NCBI RefSeq assembly: GCF_020523605.1
Contig: NZ_JAJAQI010000017.1
Span: forward strand, 53,927 to 117,926
DNA length: 64,000 nucleotides
From: Roseicella aerolata
GTDB lineage: Bacteria > Pseudomonadota > Alphaproteobacteria > Acetobacterales > Acetobacteraceae
Reading direction: 5' to 3'
The translations under genes and the position numbers were made by a program. Shown here one piece after another: positions 55,021 through 64,000 of the stretch (the first letter of the stretch is position 1; each line of letters opens with the position of its first letter). The notes below the pieces were generated by a model. It worked only from the letters and a program-made list of their open reading frames with translations. It made no database searches and was not told the DNA's origin.

Positions 55021-55497
55021 ATGAACATGAAACGCATGCGCGGCCGCAACCATCGGCATGGTGGTGGCGGTGGGGGTGGCGGTGGCGGCGGCGGGCAGTT
55101 CCGCCAGTCCGGCCACCAGCCGATGAACCGCAACCATGTCTTCGACTCGAACGGTCCGGACATGCGGCTGCGCGGCACGGCCCAGCAGCTCTTCGAGAAG
55201 TACCTCCAGCTCGGCCGCGATGCGACCAGCTCCGGCGACCGGGTGATGGCCGAGGGCTATTTCCAGCACGCCGAGCACTACTTCCGTATCCTCAACGCCA
55301 TGAACCAGGCGCAGCAGCAGCGTGAGGGCGGCCAGCACGGCCACCAGCGCCGCTACCAGCCGAATCCCGAGCAACAGGACGGCGGCGACGGCAACACCGC
55401 CGAGCCGGCCGAGATGAACGGCCAGGTCAATGGCCACGCCCTGGAAGGCGAGCCGGACTATGACGGTCCGCAGCCGGAGACGCGCGAGCCGGTCTGA
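55021..55497 (+). CDS. DUF4167 domain protein
   Basis: 158 residues from the ATG at 55021 (MNMKRMRGRNHRHGG). The N-terminus is basic and carries a run of 12 glycines. The conserved core, VFDSNGPDMRLRGTAQQLFE, then KYLQLGRDATSSGDRVMAEG and YFQHAEHYFRI, is the DUF4167 signature of alphaproteobacteria. The C-terminal third is polar and Gln/Asn-rich, probably disordered. Arg/Gly-rich ends suggest RNA binding, but the function is not established. It normally follows prmC, as here. Confidence 0.92.
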   Translation: MNMKRMRGRNHRHGGGGGGGGGGGGQFRQSGHQPMNRNHVFDSNGPDMRLRGTAQQLFEKYLQLGRDATSSGDRVMAEGYFQHAEHYFRILNAMNQAQQQREGGQHGHQRRYQPNPEQQDGGDGNTAEPAEMNGQVNGHALEGEPDYDGPQPETREPV

Positions 55498-55515
55498 CCG
55501 GCCGGCGATGCCGCG

Positions 55516-55544
55516 TTGACAGGATCACGGGCCGGCAGCAGGCT
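55516..55544 (+). promoter_or_regulatory. possible promoter of thiC
   Basis: TTGACA at 55516-55521 with a 17-base spacer to a poor -10 (CAGGCT, 55539-55544). The predicted start fits the 5' end of the riboswitch at about 55552. Confidence 0.35.
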
Positions 55545-55551
55545 CGGTGAT

Positions 55552-57546
<1,995 letters not shown>

Positions 57547-57551
57547 GACCA

Positions 57552-57651
57552 CAGCGGATGGCGTTCAGAATTGAACGCCATCCGCTATAGGTCATTGATT
57601 ATAGAGCAGAGTCTCGCGCCCGGGCGTTCACGGTCGTCCGCGATCTGCTCC
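57552..57651. repeat. dispersed intergenic repeat, family B, copy 2
   Basis: About 100 bases beginning CAGCGGATGGCGTTCAGAAT and ending GTCCGCGATCTGCTCC, matching 48008-48092 at both ends. It carries a longer perfect palindrome: AGCGGATGGCGTTCA with TGAACGCCATCCGCT. It begins 5 bases after the thiC stop. Confidence 0.65.
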
Positions 57652-57694
57652 AGCGCGGGGCGCCGCAGCGCGCCCTGCGGCCCGCCCTTTGCTG

Positions 57695-57931
57695 TCAGTC
57701 CGCGCCGACCGTGGCACGCTGCCGGTCGACCAGCGTGCCCTGCTCCAGCGCGGTGAGGACCTGCTGGCCTGCGCGCCAGGCATCCTCCGCGCAGGCGTAG
57801 GGGGCGTCGGAGCGGAAGGCCACCATGTCGCTGGTGTCCCGGCGCACGCTCCAGGTCCAGCGGCGCGGTGACTGCGACTGGAGTTCGACCTTCACATAAC
57901 CGAAAAACTTACGGTCCCGCTGCCGCTTCAT
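57695..57931 (-). CDS. small conserved-looking cytoplasmic protein, unknown function
   Basis: 78 residues from the ATG at 57931 (MKRQRDRKFFGYVKVELQSQ), chosen because AGGAG lies 9 bases upstream; ATGs 2 and 10 codons earlier are possible. The protein has a beta-rich Trp/Arg core (RRWTWSVRRDTSDMVAFRSD), then a helix (CAEDAWRAGQQVLTAL). It looks like a DUF1508-type small fold, but I cannot confirm that. It runs convergently toward thiC. Confidence 0.6.
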   Translation of the reverse strand: MKRQRDRKFFGYVKVELQSQSPRRWTWSVRRDTSDMVAFRSDAPYACAEDAWRAGQQVLTALEQGTLVDRQRATVGAD

Positions 57932-58110
57932 GGCCATTCGCTCCTGTGCTGAAGGAGTCATGGCCAAAAGCAATCAGGAGTAGAAATTGCGAAACCGTTA
58001 ATGACTGATTTGTTAATGCCCCATGGCTCGCCGGCTGCCGGACAGGCGAGGTGCCCGGTCGAGAGGGGCGGCGCCGACGGCGCCCGCCACCGGCAATGCG
58101 CCGCGCCCCG

Positions 58111-58881
58111 TCAGTGCAGCAGCTCGCTCTCCGTCGGCTCCAGCGAGTCCCCGACCGCGATCCGCCCGCCTTCCAGCACCTCGGCATAGACGCCGAGATC
58201 GGCATGGCCGAAATGCTCGCGCAGCCATTTCGGCGGCTCGGCATCGCGCTCCGCCGTCTCCGGGTTCACCTCGGTCGCCGGGCAGCGGATGATGCGCTTG
58301 AAGACCCGCAGCCGTGCGCCGCCCAGCAGCACCTCCTGGCCCAGCAGGTCGAACTCCGCCCATGGCAGAGAGCCGGAGACATAGATGTTCGCCCGGAAGC
58401 GCAGCGGGTCCAGGTGCATCCCCACCTTCTGCTCCAGGGCATGCAGGCTGGAGAGGCCGATGATGGAGACGCATTTCGCCGCGACATCGGTGAAATTGTG
58501 CCCGGGCGCCTCGACGAAGCGGGGCGTGCCGCGCGCCTCCTCCCCCAGGAAGGCCGAGAGGAAGCCGGCGATCTCCGCCCGGCCGGCCTCGGTGCGGGTG
58601 CTGGCCAGCAGCGGCGGGCCCTCGGGCGGGCGGATCGCCAGCGTTCCGGTCCTGGGGTCGAAGGCGGAGTGCAGCAGGGCCAGCTTCGCATTCGCCATCA
58701 GGCAGCCGAAATGCCGCTTCTGCAGCCAGGTGGGCGCCGCAGGGTCGAAGGGGGCATCGCCCTGGGCCAGGGCGAAGCGGCGGTCATGCGGCAGGCACTG
58801 GCCAGGCGTGAGCACCACCTCCTCCAACGCCTCGGCGGTCAGGCCCTTCACCGGATAGCGATAGATGTGCTCGACGCGCAT
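58111..58881 (-). CDS. MOSC domain protein (mARC/YcbX-like)
   Basis: 256 residues from the ATG at 58881 (MRVEHIYRYPVKGLTAEALE). An N-terminal MOSC beta-barrel domain is followed by the MOSC domain, which has the conserved cysteine in RIIRCPATEVNPETAERD. That cysteine ligates molybdenum in the mARC and YcbX proteins that reduce N-hydroxylated bases. The region RFRANIYVSG is also conserved. A redox partner is not encoded next to it. It is divergent from clpB. Confidence 0.85.
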   Translation of the reverse strand: MRVEHIYRYPVKGLTAEALEEVVLTPGQCLPHDRRFALAQGDAPFDPAAPTWLQKRHFGCLMANAKLALLHSAFDPRTGTLAIRPPEGPPLLASTRTEAGRAEIAGFLSAFLGEEARGTPRFVEAPGHNFTDVAAKCVSIIGLSSLHALEQKVGMHLDPLRFRANIYVSGSLPWAEFDLLGQEVLLGGARLRVFKRIIRCPATEVNPETAERDAEPPKWLREHFGHADLGVYAEVLEGGRIAVGDSLEPTESELLH

Positions 58882-59024
58882 CGGAACATTTTCCTCTCGG
58901 TGCCCGTGCCGGGGACCTTGAACCACCGCAAGGCGGAATACCACATCCCGGGCGAACTTGGTCCCCGCCATCGCCTCTTCAGGGATGGCCGGGGCCGGTC
59001 GCCTCCGGATGAGGGACGCAACGC

Positions 59025-61613
59025 ATGGATATCGAGAAATTCACCGATCGCGCCAAGGGCTTCCTGCAGGCGGCGCAGACCATCGCCATCCGCGAATACC
59101 ACCAGCGCGTGACGCCGGAGCACCTGCTGAAGGCGCTGCTGGATGATGAGCAGGGGGCCGCGGCCGGGTTGATCCGCGCGGCCGGCGGCGATCCCGCCCG
59201 CGCCAAGCAGGCCGTGGATGCCGAGATCGGGCGCCAGCCCAAGGTGAGCGGCGCCGGCGCCGGCCAGCCGCAGTTCACCCCCGACATCGTCCGGGTGCTG
59301 GATGCCGCGCAGCAGCAGGCGCAGAAGGCCGGCGACAGCTTCGTCGCCCAGGACCGGCTGCTGGTGGCGCTGGCCGCCTCCGACGCGCCCGCGGGCCGCA
59401 TCCTCAAGCAGGCCGGCGCTGATGCGCAGCGGCTGGAGGCCGCCGTTGCCGACATGCGCAAGGGCCGCAAGGTGGACAGCCAGAATGCCGAGGAGAAGTT
59501 CGACGCGCTGAAGAAATACGCGCGCGACATCACCGAGGCGGCGCGCACCGGCAAGCTCGACCCGGTGATCGGCCGTGACGAGGAGATCCGCCGCGCCATC
59601 CAGGTGCTCGCGCGCCGCACCAAGAACAACCCGGTGCTGATCGGCGAGCCGGGCGTCGGCAAGACCGCGATCGTCGAGGGGCTCGCGCTCCGGATCGTGC
59701 GGGGCGACGTGCCGGAGGCGCTGAAGGACAAGCGCGTGATGGCGCTCGACCTCGGCGCGATGGTCGCCGGCGCGAAATACCGCGGCGAGTTCGAGGAGCG
59801 GCTGAAGGGCGTGCTGCAGGAGGTCGAGGAGGCCGCCGGCGACATCATCCTCTTCATCGACGAGATGCATACGCTGGTCGGCGCGGGCAAGGCGGAGGGC
59901 GCGATGGACGCCTCCAACCTGCTCAAGCCCGCGCTCGCCCGCGGCGAGCTGCACTGCATCGGCGCGACGACGCTGGATGAGTACCGCAAGCATGTCGAGA
60001 AGGACGCGGCGCTGGCGCGGCGCTTCCAACCGGTCTTCGTCGGCGAGCCGAGCGTCGAGGACACGGTCAGCATCCTGCGCGGCATCAAGGACAAGTACGA
60101 GACGCATCACGGCGTCCGCATCACCGACAGCGCGCTGGTCGCCGCCGCGACGCTCTCGAACCGCTACATCACCGACCGCTTCCTGCCGGACAAGGCGATC
60201 GATCTGGTGGACGAGGCCGCCAGCCGCCTGCGCATGCAGGTGGACAGCAAGCCGGAGGAGCTGGACGAGCTCGACCGCCGGCTGATGATGCTGAAGATCG
60301 AGCGCGAGGCGCTGAAGAAGGAGGATGACGCGGCCTCCCGCGATCGCCTCGCCAAGCTGGAGAAGGACCTGGCCGAGCTCGAGGAGCGCTCGCGCGAGAT
60401 GACCCAGCGCTGGGAGGAGGAGAAGGGCAAGGTCGTCGCTACGCAGAAGGCGAAGGAGGAGCTGGACAAGGCCCGCACCGAGCTGGAGCTGGCGGAGCGC
60501 CGCGGCGACTACGCCCGGGCCGGTGAGCTGAAATACGGCGTCATCCCGGGCCTCGAGAAGCAGATCGCGGGCGCCGGCGACGGCGATGCCCGGCTGGTGA
60601 ACGAGGCGGTGACCGAGGAGGGCATCGCCGCCGTGGTCAGCCGCTGGACCGGCATTCCGGTCGAGAAGATGCTGGAGGGCGAGCGGGCCAAGCTGCTGAA
60701 GATGGAGGACCAGCTCCGCCGCCGCGTGGTCGGGCAGGAGGAGGCGCTGGAGGCGGTCAGCAAGGCCGTCCGCCGGGCGCGCGCCGGCCTGCAGGACCCG
60801 AACCGGCCGATCGGCAGCTTCCTCTTCCTCGGCCCGACCGGTGTCGGCAAGACCGAGCTGGTGAAGGCGCTGGCGAGCTTCCTCTTCGACGACGAGCGGG
60901 CGATGACCCGCATCGACATGTCGGAATACATGGAGAAGCACGCGGTCTCCCGCCTGGTCGGCGCCCCTCCGGGCTATGTCGGCTATGACGAGGGCGGCGC
61001 GCTGACCGAGGCGATCCGGCGCCGGCCCTACCAGGTCATCCTCTTCGACGAGGTGGAGAAGGCGCATGAGGATGTCTTCAACATCCTGCTCCAGGTGCTG
61101 GATGACGGGCGGCTGACGGATGGCCAGGGGCGGACGGTGGATTTCCGCAACACCATCATCGTGCTGACCAGCAATCTCGGCAGCCAGGCCATCGCCGAAC
61201 TGCCCGAATCGGCCGATATCGAGGCGGCGCGGCCGGCGGTGATGCGGGCGGTGCGGGACCGGTTCCGGCCGGAATTCCTCAACCGGCTGGATGAGATCGT
61301 GCTGTTCCGGCGCCTCGCGCGCGGCGACATGGCGGCGATCGTCGATATCCAGCTGGCCCGGCTGCGGGCGCTGCTGGAGGATCGCAAGATCCGGCTGGAG
61401 CTGGACGAGAGCGCCCGGGAATGGCTGGCCGAGGCCGGCTACGACCCGACCTATGGCGCGCGGCCGCTGAAGCGGGTGATCCAGCGGAACCTGCAGGACA
61501 AGCTGGCCAACCTGCTGCTGGAAGGCCGCATCCAGGACGGCGAGGTGCTGCGGGTCACCGCGGGCATCGACGGGCTGGAGATCGCCTCCGAGCCACTGGC
61601 CGAGGCGGCCTGA
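59025..61613 (+). CDS. clpB: ATP-dependent protein disaggregase ClpB
   Basis: 862 residues. ClpB works with DnaK to recover aggregated proteins. The N domain (1-145) precedes two AAA+ modules with Walker A lysines Lys213 ([10 protein letters not shown]) and Lys609 ([10 protein letters not shown]), Walker B ILFIDEMH and ILFDEVEKA, and the coiled-coil middle domain (about 410-525) that separates ClpB from ClpA/C. The start ATG at 59025 is clear. No certain heat-shock promoter is visible. A strong hairpin follows. Confidence 0.97.
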   Translation: MDIEKFTDRAKGFLQAAQTIAIREYHQRVTPEHLLKALLDDEQGAAAGLIRAAGGDPARAKQAVDAEIGRQPKVSGAGAGQPQFTPDIVRVLDAAQQQAQKAGDSFVAQDRLLVALAASDAPAGRILKQAGADAQRLEAAVADMRKGRKVDSQNAEEKFDALKKYARDITEAARTGKLDPVIGRDEEIRRAIQVLARRTKNNPVLIGEPGVGKTAIVEGLALRIVRGDVPEALKDKRVMALDLGAMVAGAKYRGEFEERLKGVLQEVEEAAGDIILFIDEMHTLVGAGKAEGAMDASNLLKPALARGELHCIGATTLDEYRKHVEKDAALARRFQPVFVGEPSVEDTVSILRGIKDKYETHHGVRITDSALVAAATLSNRYITDRFLPDKAIDLVDEAASRLRMQVDSKPEELDELDRRLMMLKIEREALKKEDDAASRDRLAKLEKDLAELEERSREMTQRWEEEKGKVVATQKAKEELDKARTELELAERRGDYARAGELKYGVIPGLEKQIAGAGDGDARLVNEAVTEEGIAAVVSRWTGIPVEKMLEGERAKLLKMEDQLRRRVVGQEEALEAVSKAVRRARAGLQDPNRPIGSFLFLGPTGVGKTELVKALASFLFDDERAMTRIDMSEYMEKHAVSRLVGAPPGYVGYDEGGALTEAIRRRPYQVILFDEVEKAHEDVFNILLQVLDDGRLTDGQGRTVDFRNTIIVLTSNLGSQAIAELPESADIEAARPAVMRAVRDRFRPEFLNRLDEIVLFRRLARGDMAAIVDIQLARLRALLEDRKIRLELDESAREWLAEAGYDPTYGARPLKRVIQRNLQDKLANLLLEGRIQDGEVLRVTAGIDGLEIASEPLAEAA

Positions 61614-61620
61614 TCAGGCC

Positions 61621-61649
61621 GCGGCGCGTCCCCGGCGGGGACGCGCCGC
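61621..61649 (+). terminator. terminator-like hairpin after clpB
   Basis: A perfect 13-bp stem (61621-61633 with 61637-61649) with a 3-base loop starts just after the stop. There is no T-run. The remaining 325 bases to 61974, between convergent genes, show no supported feature. Confidence 0.55.
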
Positions 61650-61974
61650 GCGCCCTGCACACCCGGTATCCGACATGGCCGGCCCTGCGCCGGCCATCTC
61701 GGCCTGGCGCATCCCGTCACGGGGGGGCGGAGCGGCGTCCCGGCATGGCGGGGGAGGGGCGGGCCGTTGCGCCGGCCCCTCTCTTCGGGGGCGGGGTGGC
61801 CGCTCCACCAGCCTTCCCTGCCGTTACCGGGCGCGTCGCGCGAAGCCCCGGATCTCCTGCCCGGGGATCTCATGCCGTCCCGCAAGAATGCTGGCGCCCT
61901 AATGCGGCCTCGGGCGCCGGTGGCCCTCCGGGCCTTGGCTGCGGGCCGCGGGTCGGGAGGTCATGCGCCGGGCA

Positions 61975-63234
61975 TCAGTCCGCCGCGGCCACCTCCTGCA
62001 TCGGCGCGAGCTGCGCGACCTGCACGGCAAGGCCCTGCCGCACCGCCTGGAAGGCCAGCAGCTCCTCGCCGGCCAGCACCCTCGCCGGCCGGGTCCGCGC
62101 GCGCGCCGGGTCGATCGGCCGGCCGGCCTCGACCAATTCGTAATGCAGGTGCGGGCCGGTCGCCATGCCGGTGCTGCCCACCTTGCCGATCAGCTCGCCC
62201 TGCCGCACCCGGTCCCCTTTCTTGAGACCCGGCGCAAAGGCGGAGAGATGCGCATAGCGCGTCAGCCGGTCTTCCTCATGCCGCAGGGTGATGATGCGGC
62301 CATAGCCCTTCATCCAGCCGATCTGCGTGACCTCGCCATCCGCCGCCGCCAGCACCGGCGTGCCGGTCGGCGCGGCGAAGTCGATTCCCTGGTGCTGGCG
62401 CGTGAAGCCGAGCACGGGGTGGGAGCGCATGCCGAAATGCGAGGTGACGCGTGCCCCTTCGAGCGGGGTGCGGAGGAAGGCGCGCCGCAGGCTGCGACCC
62501 TGGTCGTCGAACCACTCCGGGCCCGCTTCCGTGTCGTAGCGCCAGAAGGAGAGGGTGCGGCCGGCCAGGGAGAAGCCGGCATGCAGCACGCGGCCCTCGC
62601 CCAGCAGGCCGCCCGCGGTGTCGCGGAAGCGTTCGAACAGGACGGTGAAATTGTCGCCGCGCCGCAGCTCGCGCTGGAAGTCCAGCTCATGCGCGAGGCC
62701 CTGCACCAGTTCGCGCGCGAGCGTCTCCGGCAGGCCGGCGGCGAGGAGGTCATCCAGCAGGTCGCTGCGGATCGCGCCGCCCGCGAGGGCCAGGTGGCGG
62801 CGCTGGCCGGCGAAGGCCTCGTGCGTCGTCCAGCCGGTCGGCGTGCGGGTAACGGTGACGGTGCGGCCCGGATGCGCCTCTAGCGTCAGCGCGAGGAGTG
62901 CGTCATCCTGCGGTGCCTGGCGGAGCATCACTTCCTGCCCCGCCGGCAGGGCGGCGCGGGCCGGCAGGAGGGAGGAGAGGGCGGAGATCGCCGGCTCAAC
63001 CTCCCGCCGTTCGAGGCCGGCAGCGGTCAGCACCTGGGCGATGGTCTGGCCGCGGCGCGCGGTCACGGTACGAATGGTGGCGTTCGGGCGGGCCGGATTG
63101 GCGGTGGCGCCGGTGGCGAGGACCTGCCGGTATCCCGGCGGCATCGGGTCCGCCAGGGCAGGCACGGCGGTTCCGCCGGCAGCGAGACAAGCGAGGGCCA
63201 GCCAGCGCCCATGGCGCTGGATGCGATGCAGCAT
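61975..63234 (-). CDS. M23-family peptidoglycan endopeptidase
   Basis: 419 residues. Signal peptide (RWLALACLAAGGTAVPALA), a LysM-like/OapA-type N-terminal region (RTVTARRGQTIAQVLTAAGL), then the lysostaphin-type domain with its zinc ligands: HxxxxxxD in RQHQGIDFAAP and the HLHYEL motif near residue 375. It cleaves peptide cross-links in the periplasm, probably in cell-wall growth or separation. The gene starts near 63234 and is divergent from the rRNA operon promoter region. Confidence 0.92.
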   Translation of the reverse strand: MLHRIQRHGRWLALACLAAGGTAVPALADPMPPGYRQVLATGATANPARPNATIRTVTARRGQTIAQVLTAAGLERREVEPAISALSSLLPARAALPAGQEVMLRQAPQDDALLALTLEAHPGRTVTVTRTPTGWTTHEAFAGQRRHLALAGGAIRSDLLDDLLAAGLPETLARELVQGLAHELDFQRELRRGDNFTVLFERFRDTAGGLLGEGRVLHAGFSLAGRTLSFWRYDTEAGPEWFDDQGRSLRRAFLRTPLEGARVTSHFGMRSHPVLGFTRQHQGIDFAAPTGTPVLAAADGEVTQIGWMKGYGRIITLRHEEDRLTRYAHLSAFAPGLKKGDRVRQGELIGKVGSTGMATGPHLHYELVEAGRPIDPARARTRPARVLAGEELLAFQAVRQGLAVQVAQLAPMQEVAAAD

Positions 63235-63358
63235 GGAAAACCCCTCCCAGGGCTGAAATATGGCGCAACCCTGTCAGGGAGAATCACGCCAAGTCAACAG
63301 GTTGAACTATCCGGTTACGAGATGAGTTGAGGCTACAACGCGACTGCGAGAAAAGAGT

Positions 63359-63387
63359 TTGACAGGCCCGGTGCCTGACCCTAGAAG
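63359..63387 (+). promoter_or_regulatory. rRNA operon promoter P1
   Basis: TTGACA (63359-63364), 17-base spacer and TAGAAG (63382-63387). A strong sigma70-type promoter about 500 bases before the 16S start. Confidence 0.7.
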
Positions 63388-63439
63388 CCGCCTCCTCGCC
63401 GCGGCACGGTTGGTTCCGCGGCGGGGCGCAAAAAGTGCC

Positions 63440-63468
63440 TTGACCTTGGTGTCTTCCTTCACTAAGTT
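63440..63468 (+). promoter_or_regulatory. rRNA operon promoter P2
   Basis: TTGACC (63440-63445), 17-base spacer and TAAGTT (63463-63468). A second promoter about 80 bases downstream of the first, as is common for rRNA operons. Confidence 0.6.
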
Positions 63469-63569
63469 CTCGGCCCCGCCGAAGAGGCGGTGTTTCCCAC
63501 CCGGCAGGGTCTAGTGCTGATCGCGCAAGGGCGGTGCCCTGAAGCGGCGGCAGGGAAGCCGTTCATTGA

Positions 63570-63870
63570 CAGTTATATCCGGTTTTGGAAGCGCGTTCAG
63601 TGGATGCGTTGCTGTTTGGTTATTCCTTGTTGAGGGATGGCTGGGTGGTGGGCTTTCCGTGGGTGTGTTCTGCTCTGTGGGTTCTGTTCGGTTTGGGCGG
63701 GGCTGGTGGGGTGGGATGCGCGGGCGGCGCTGCGCTGGTGGGGTTGGTCCTGCTGGTGTGGGTGTTGTTGTGCGGGGTCTGTTTCCTGGTGGTTTTGTGG
63801 GGAATGGCTGGGTGGCGATGGGAGTGGGTTTTGGATGTGAGTTCGCGGGTATGGCCTGAGGTGCCTTAGG
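63570..63870 (+). other. G/T-rich 16S leader
   Basis: In 63601-63840, by hand count, only about 11 A and 31 C occur in 240 bases, so about 82% is G or T. A boxA-like TGCTCTGTG at about 63671 could belong to the antitermination leader. No protein-coding role is supported. The open frames on either strand are caused by the skew. Confidence 0.6.
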
Positions 63871-63887
63871 GGTGCTGGAGGGCTGAT

Positions 63888-64000
63888 GAACCTGAGAGTT
63901 TGATCCTGGCTCAGAGCGAACGCTGGCGGCATGCTTAACACATGCAAGTCGCGCGGCCGGCAACGGCAGCGGCGGACGGGTGAGTAACGCGTAGGAATGT
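63888..64000 (+). rRNA. rrs: 16S ribosomal RNA, 5' part (partial)
   Basis: GAGAGTTTGATCCTGGCTCA at about 63894, then GAACGCTGGCGGCATGCTTA, then ACACATGCAAGTCG and GGCGGACGGGTGAGTAACGC: the universal 16S start. The 5' end is placed by alignment to E. coli position 1. The sequence matches what is expected for Acetobacteraceae, but the gene continues outside the window. Confidence 0.97.

Noticed and set aside
58917..58946. Possible heat-shock (sigma32) promoter before clpB (CTTGAAC ... CCACAT)
   Set aside because: The spacing between the two boxes is longer than the known range, so it is not reported as a promoter.
63511..63963. Open frames on both strands over the 16S leader
   Set aside because: They come from the G/T skew and run into the 16S gene; the products are low-complexity and lack ribosome sites.

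Overview
The window is high-GC DNA (roughly 70% by eye) with short intergenic gaps and many ATGA/GTGA start-stop overlaps. The last 113 bases are the 5' end of a 16S rRNA gene. The gene content (GrxD-BolA pair, purS/purQ/purL, alphaproteobacterial-type GluRS, DUF1178, DUF4167, RodZ-like protein, two YjbE/TerC paralogues) and the 16S start suggest an alphaproteobacterium, most likely a Roseomonas-like Acetobacteraceae. That assignment is an inference from families, not a database match.

Layout: 1-80 is the tail of a zinc-binding peptidase-like gene. 366-7546 carries gabD, a YeeE/YedE sulfur transporter, glutathione reductase, a class II DAHP synthase and nicotinate phosphoribosyltransferase. 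7843-13562 holds two small related proteins translationally coupled to gltX, then cysS and a trmJ-like RNA methylase with an N-terminal extension. 14110-14727 is rpsD.

14706-20226 is a compact integrated element of about 5.5 kb sitting exactly in the 3' end of rpsD. It is bounded by a perfect 20-bp direct repeat. Three CCACCTCAC repeats with identical 12/14-base spacing lie inside each end. It encodes a tyrosine integrase, a serine resolvase with a res-like site in front of it, a ParB-like DNA-binding protein, an HNH-like protein, a second HNH gene broken by one in-frame stop, and a small membrane protein. The original rpsD terminator now lies beyond the right end of the element.

20422-32130 is mostly a minus-strand block: a glycosyltransferase, grxD-bolA and the purine genes purL, purQ, purS, purC and purB. 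Small membrane-protein genes flank purS, and an opposite-strand LCCL(x4)-OmpA gene separates purL from purQ. 32308-43571 contains tandem YjbE proteins, a lipoprotein, an NDUFAF5-like methyltransferase, map, a small lipoprotein, radC, a secreted serine protease, a thiol dioxygenase plus four-domain rhodanese pair, comF and grxC. A CIRCE-like operator lies before the DUF1178 gene. 43572-63234 holds ubiG, lysC, a nitronate monooxygenase-like gene, the RodZ-like gene, ispG, hisS-prfA-prmC, DUF4167, thiC with its TPP riboswitch, a MOSC protein, clpB and an M23 peptidase. 63359-64000 is an rRNA operon start with two promoters and a strikingly G/T-rich leader.

Most of the window is housekeeping sequence. 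The accessory part is the rpsD element, plus three families of dispersed intergenic repeats.
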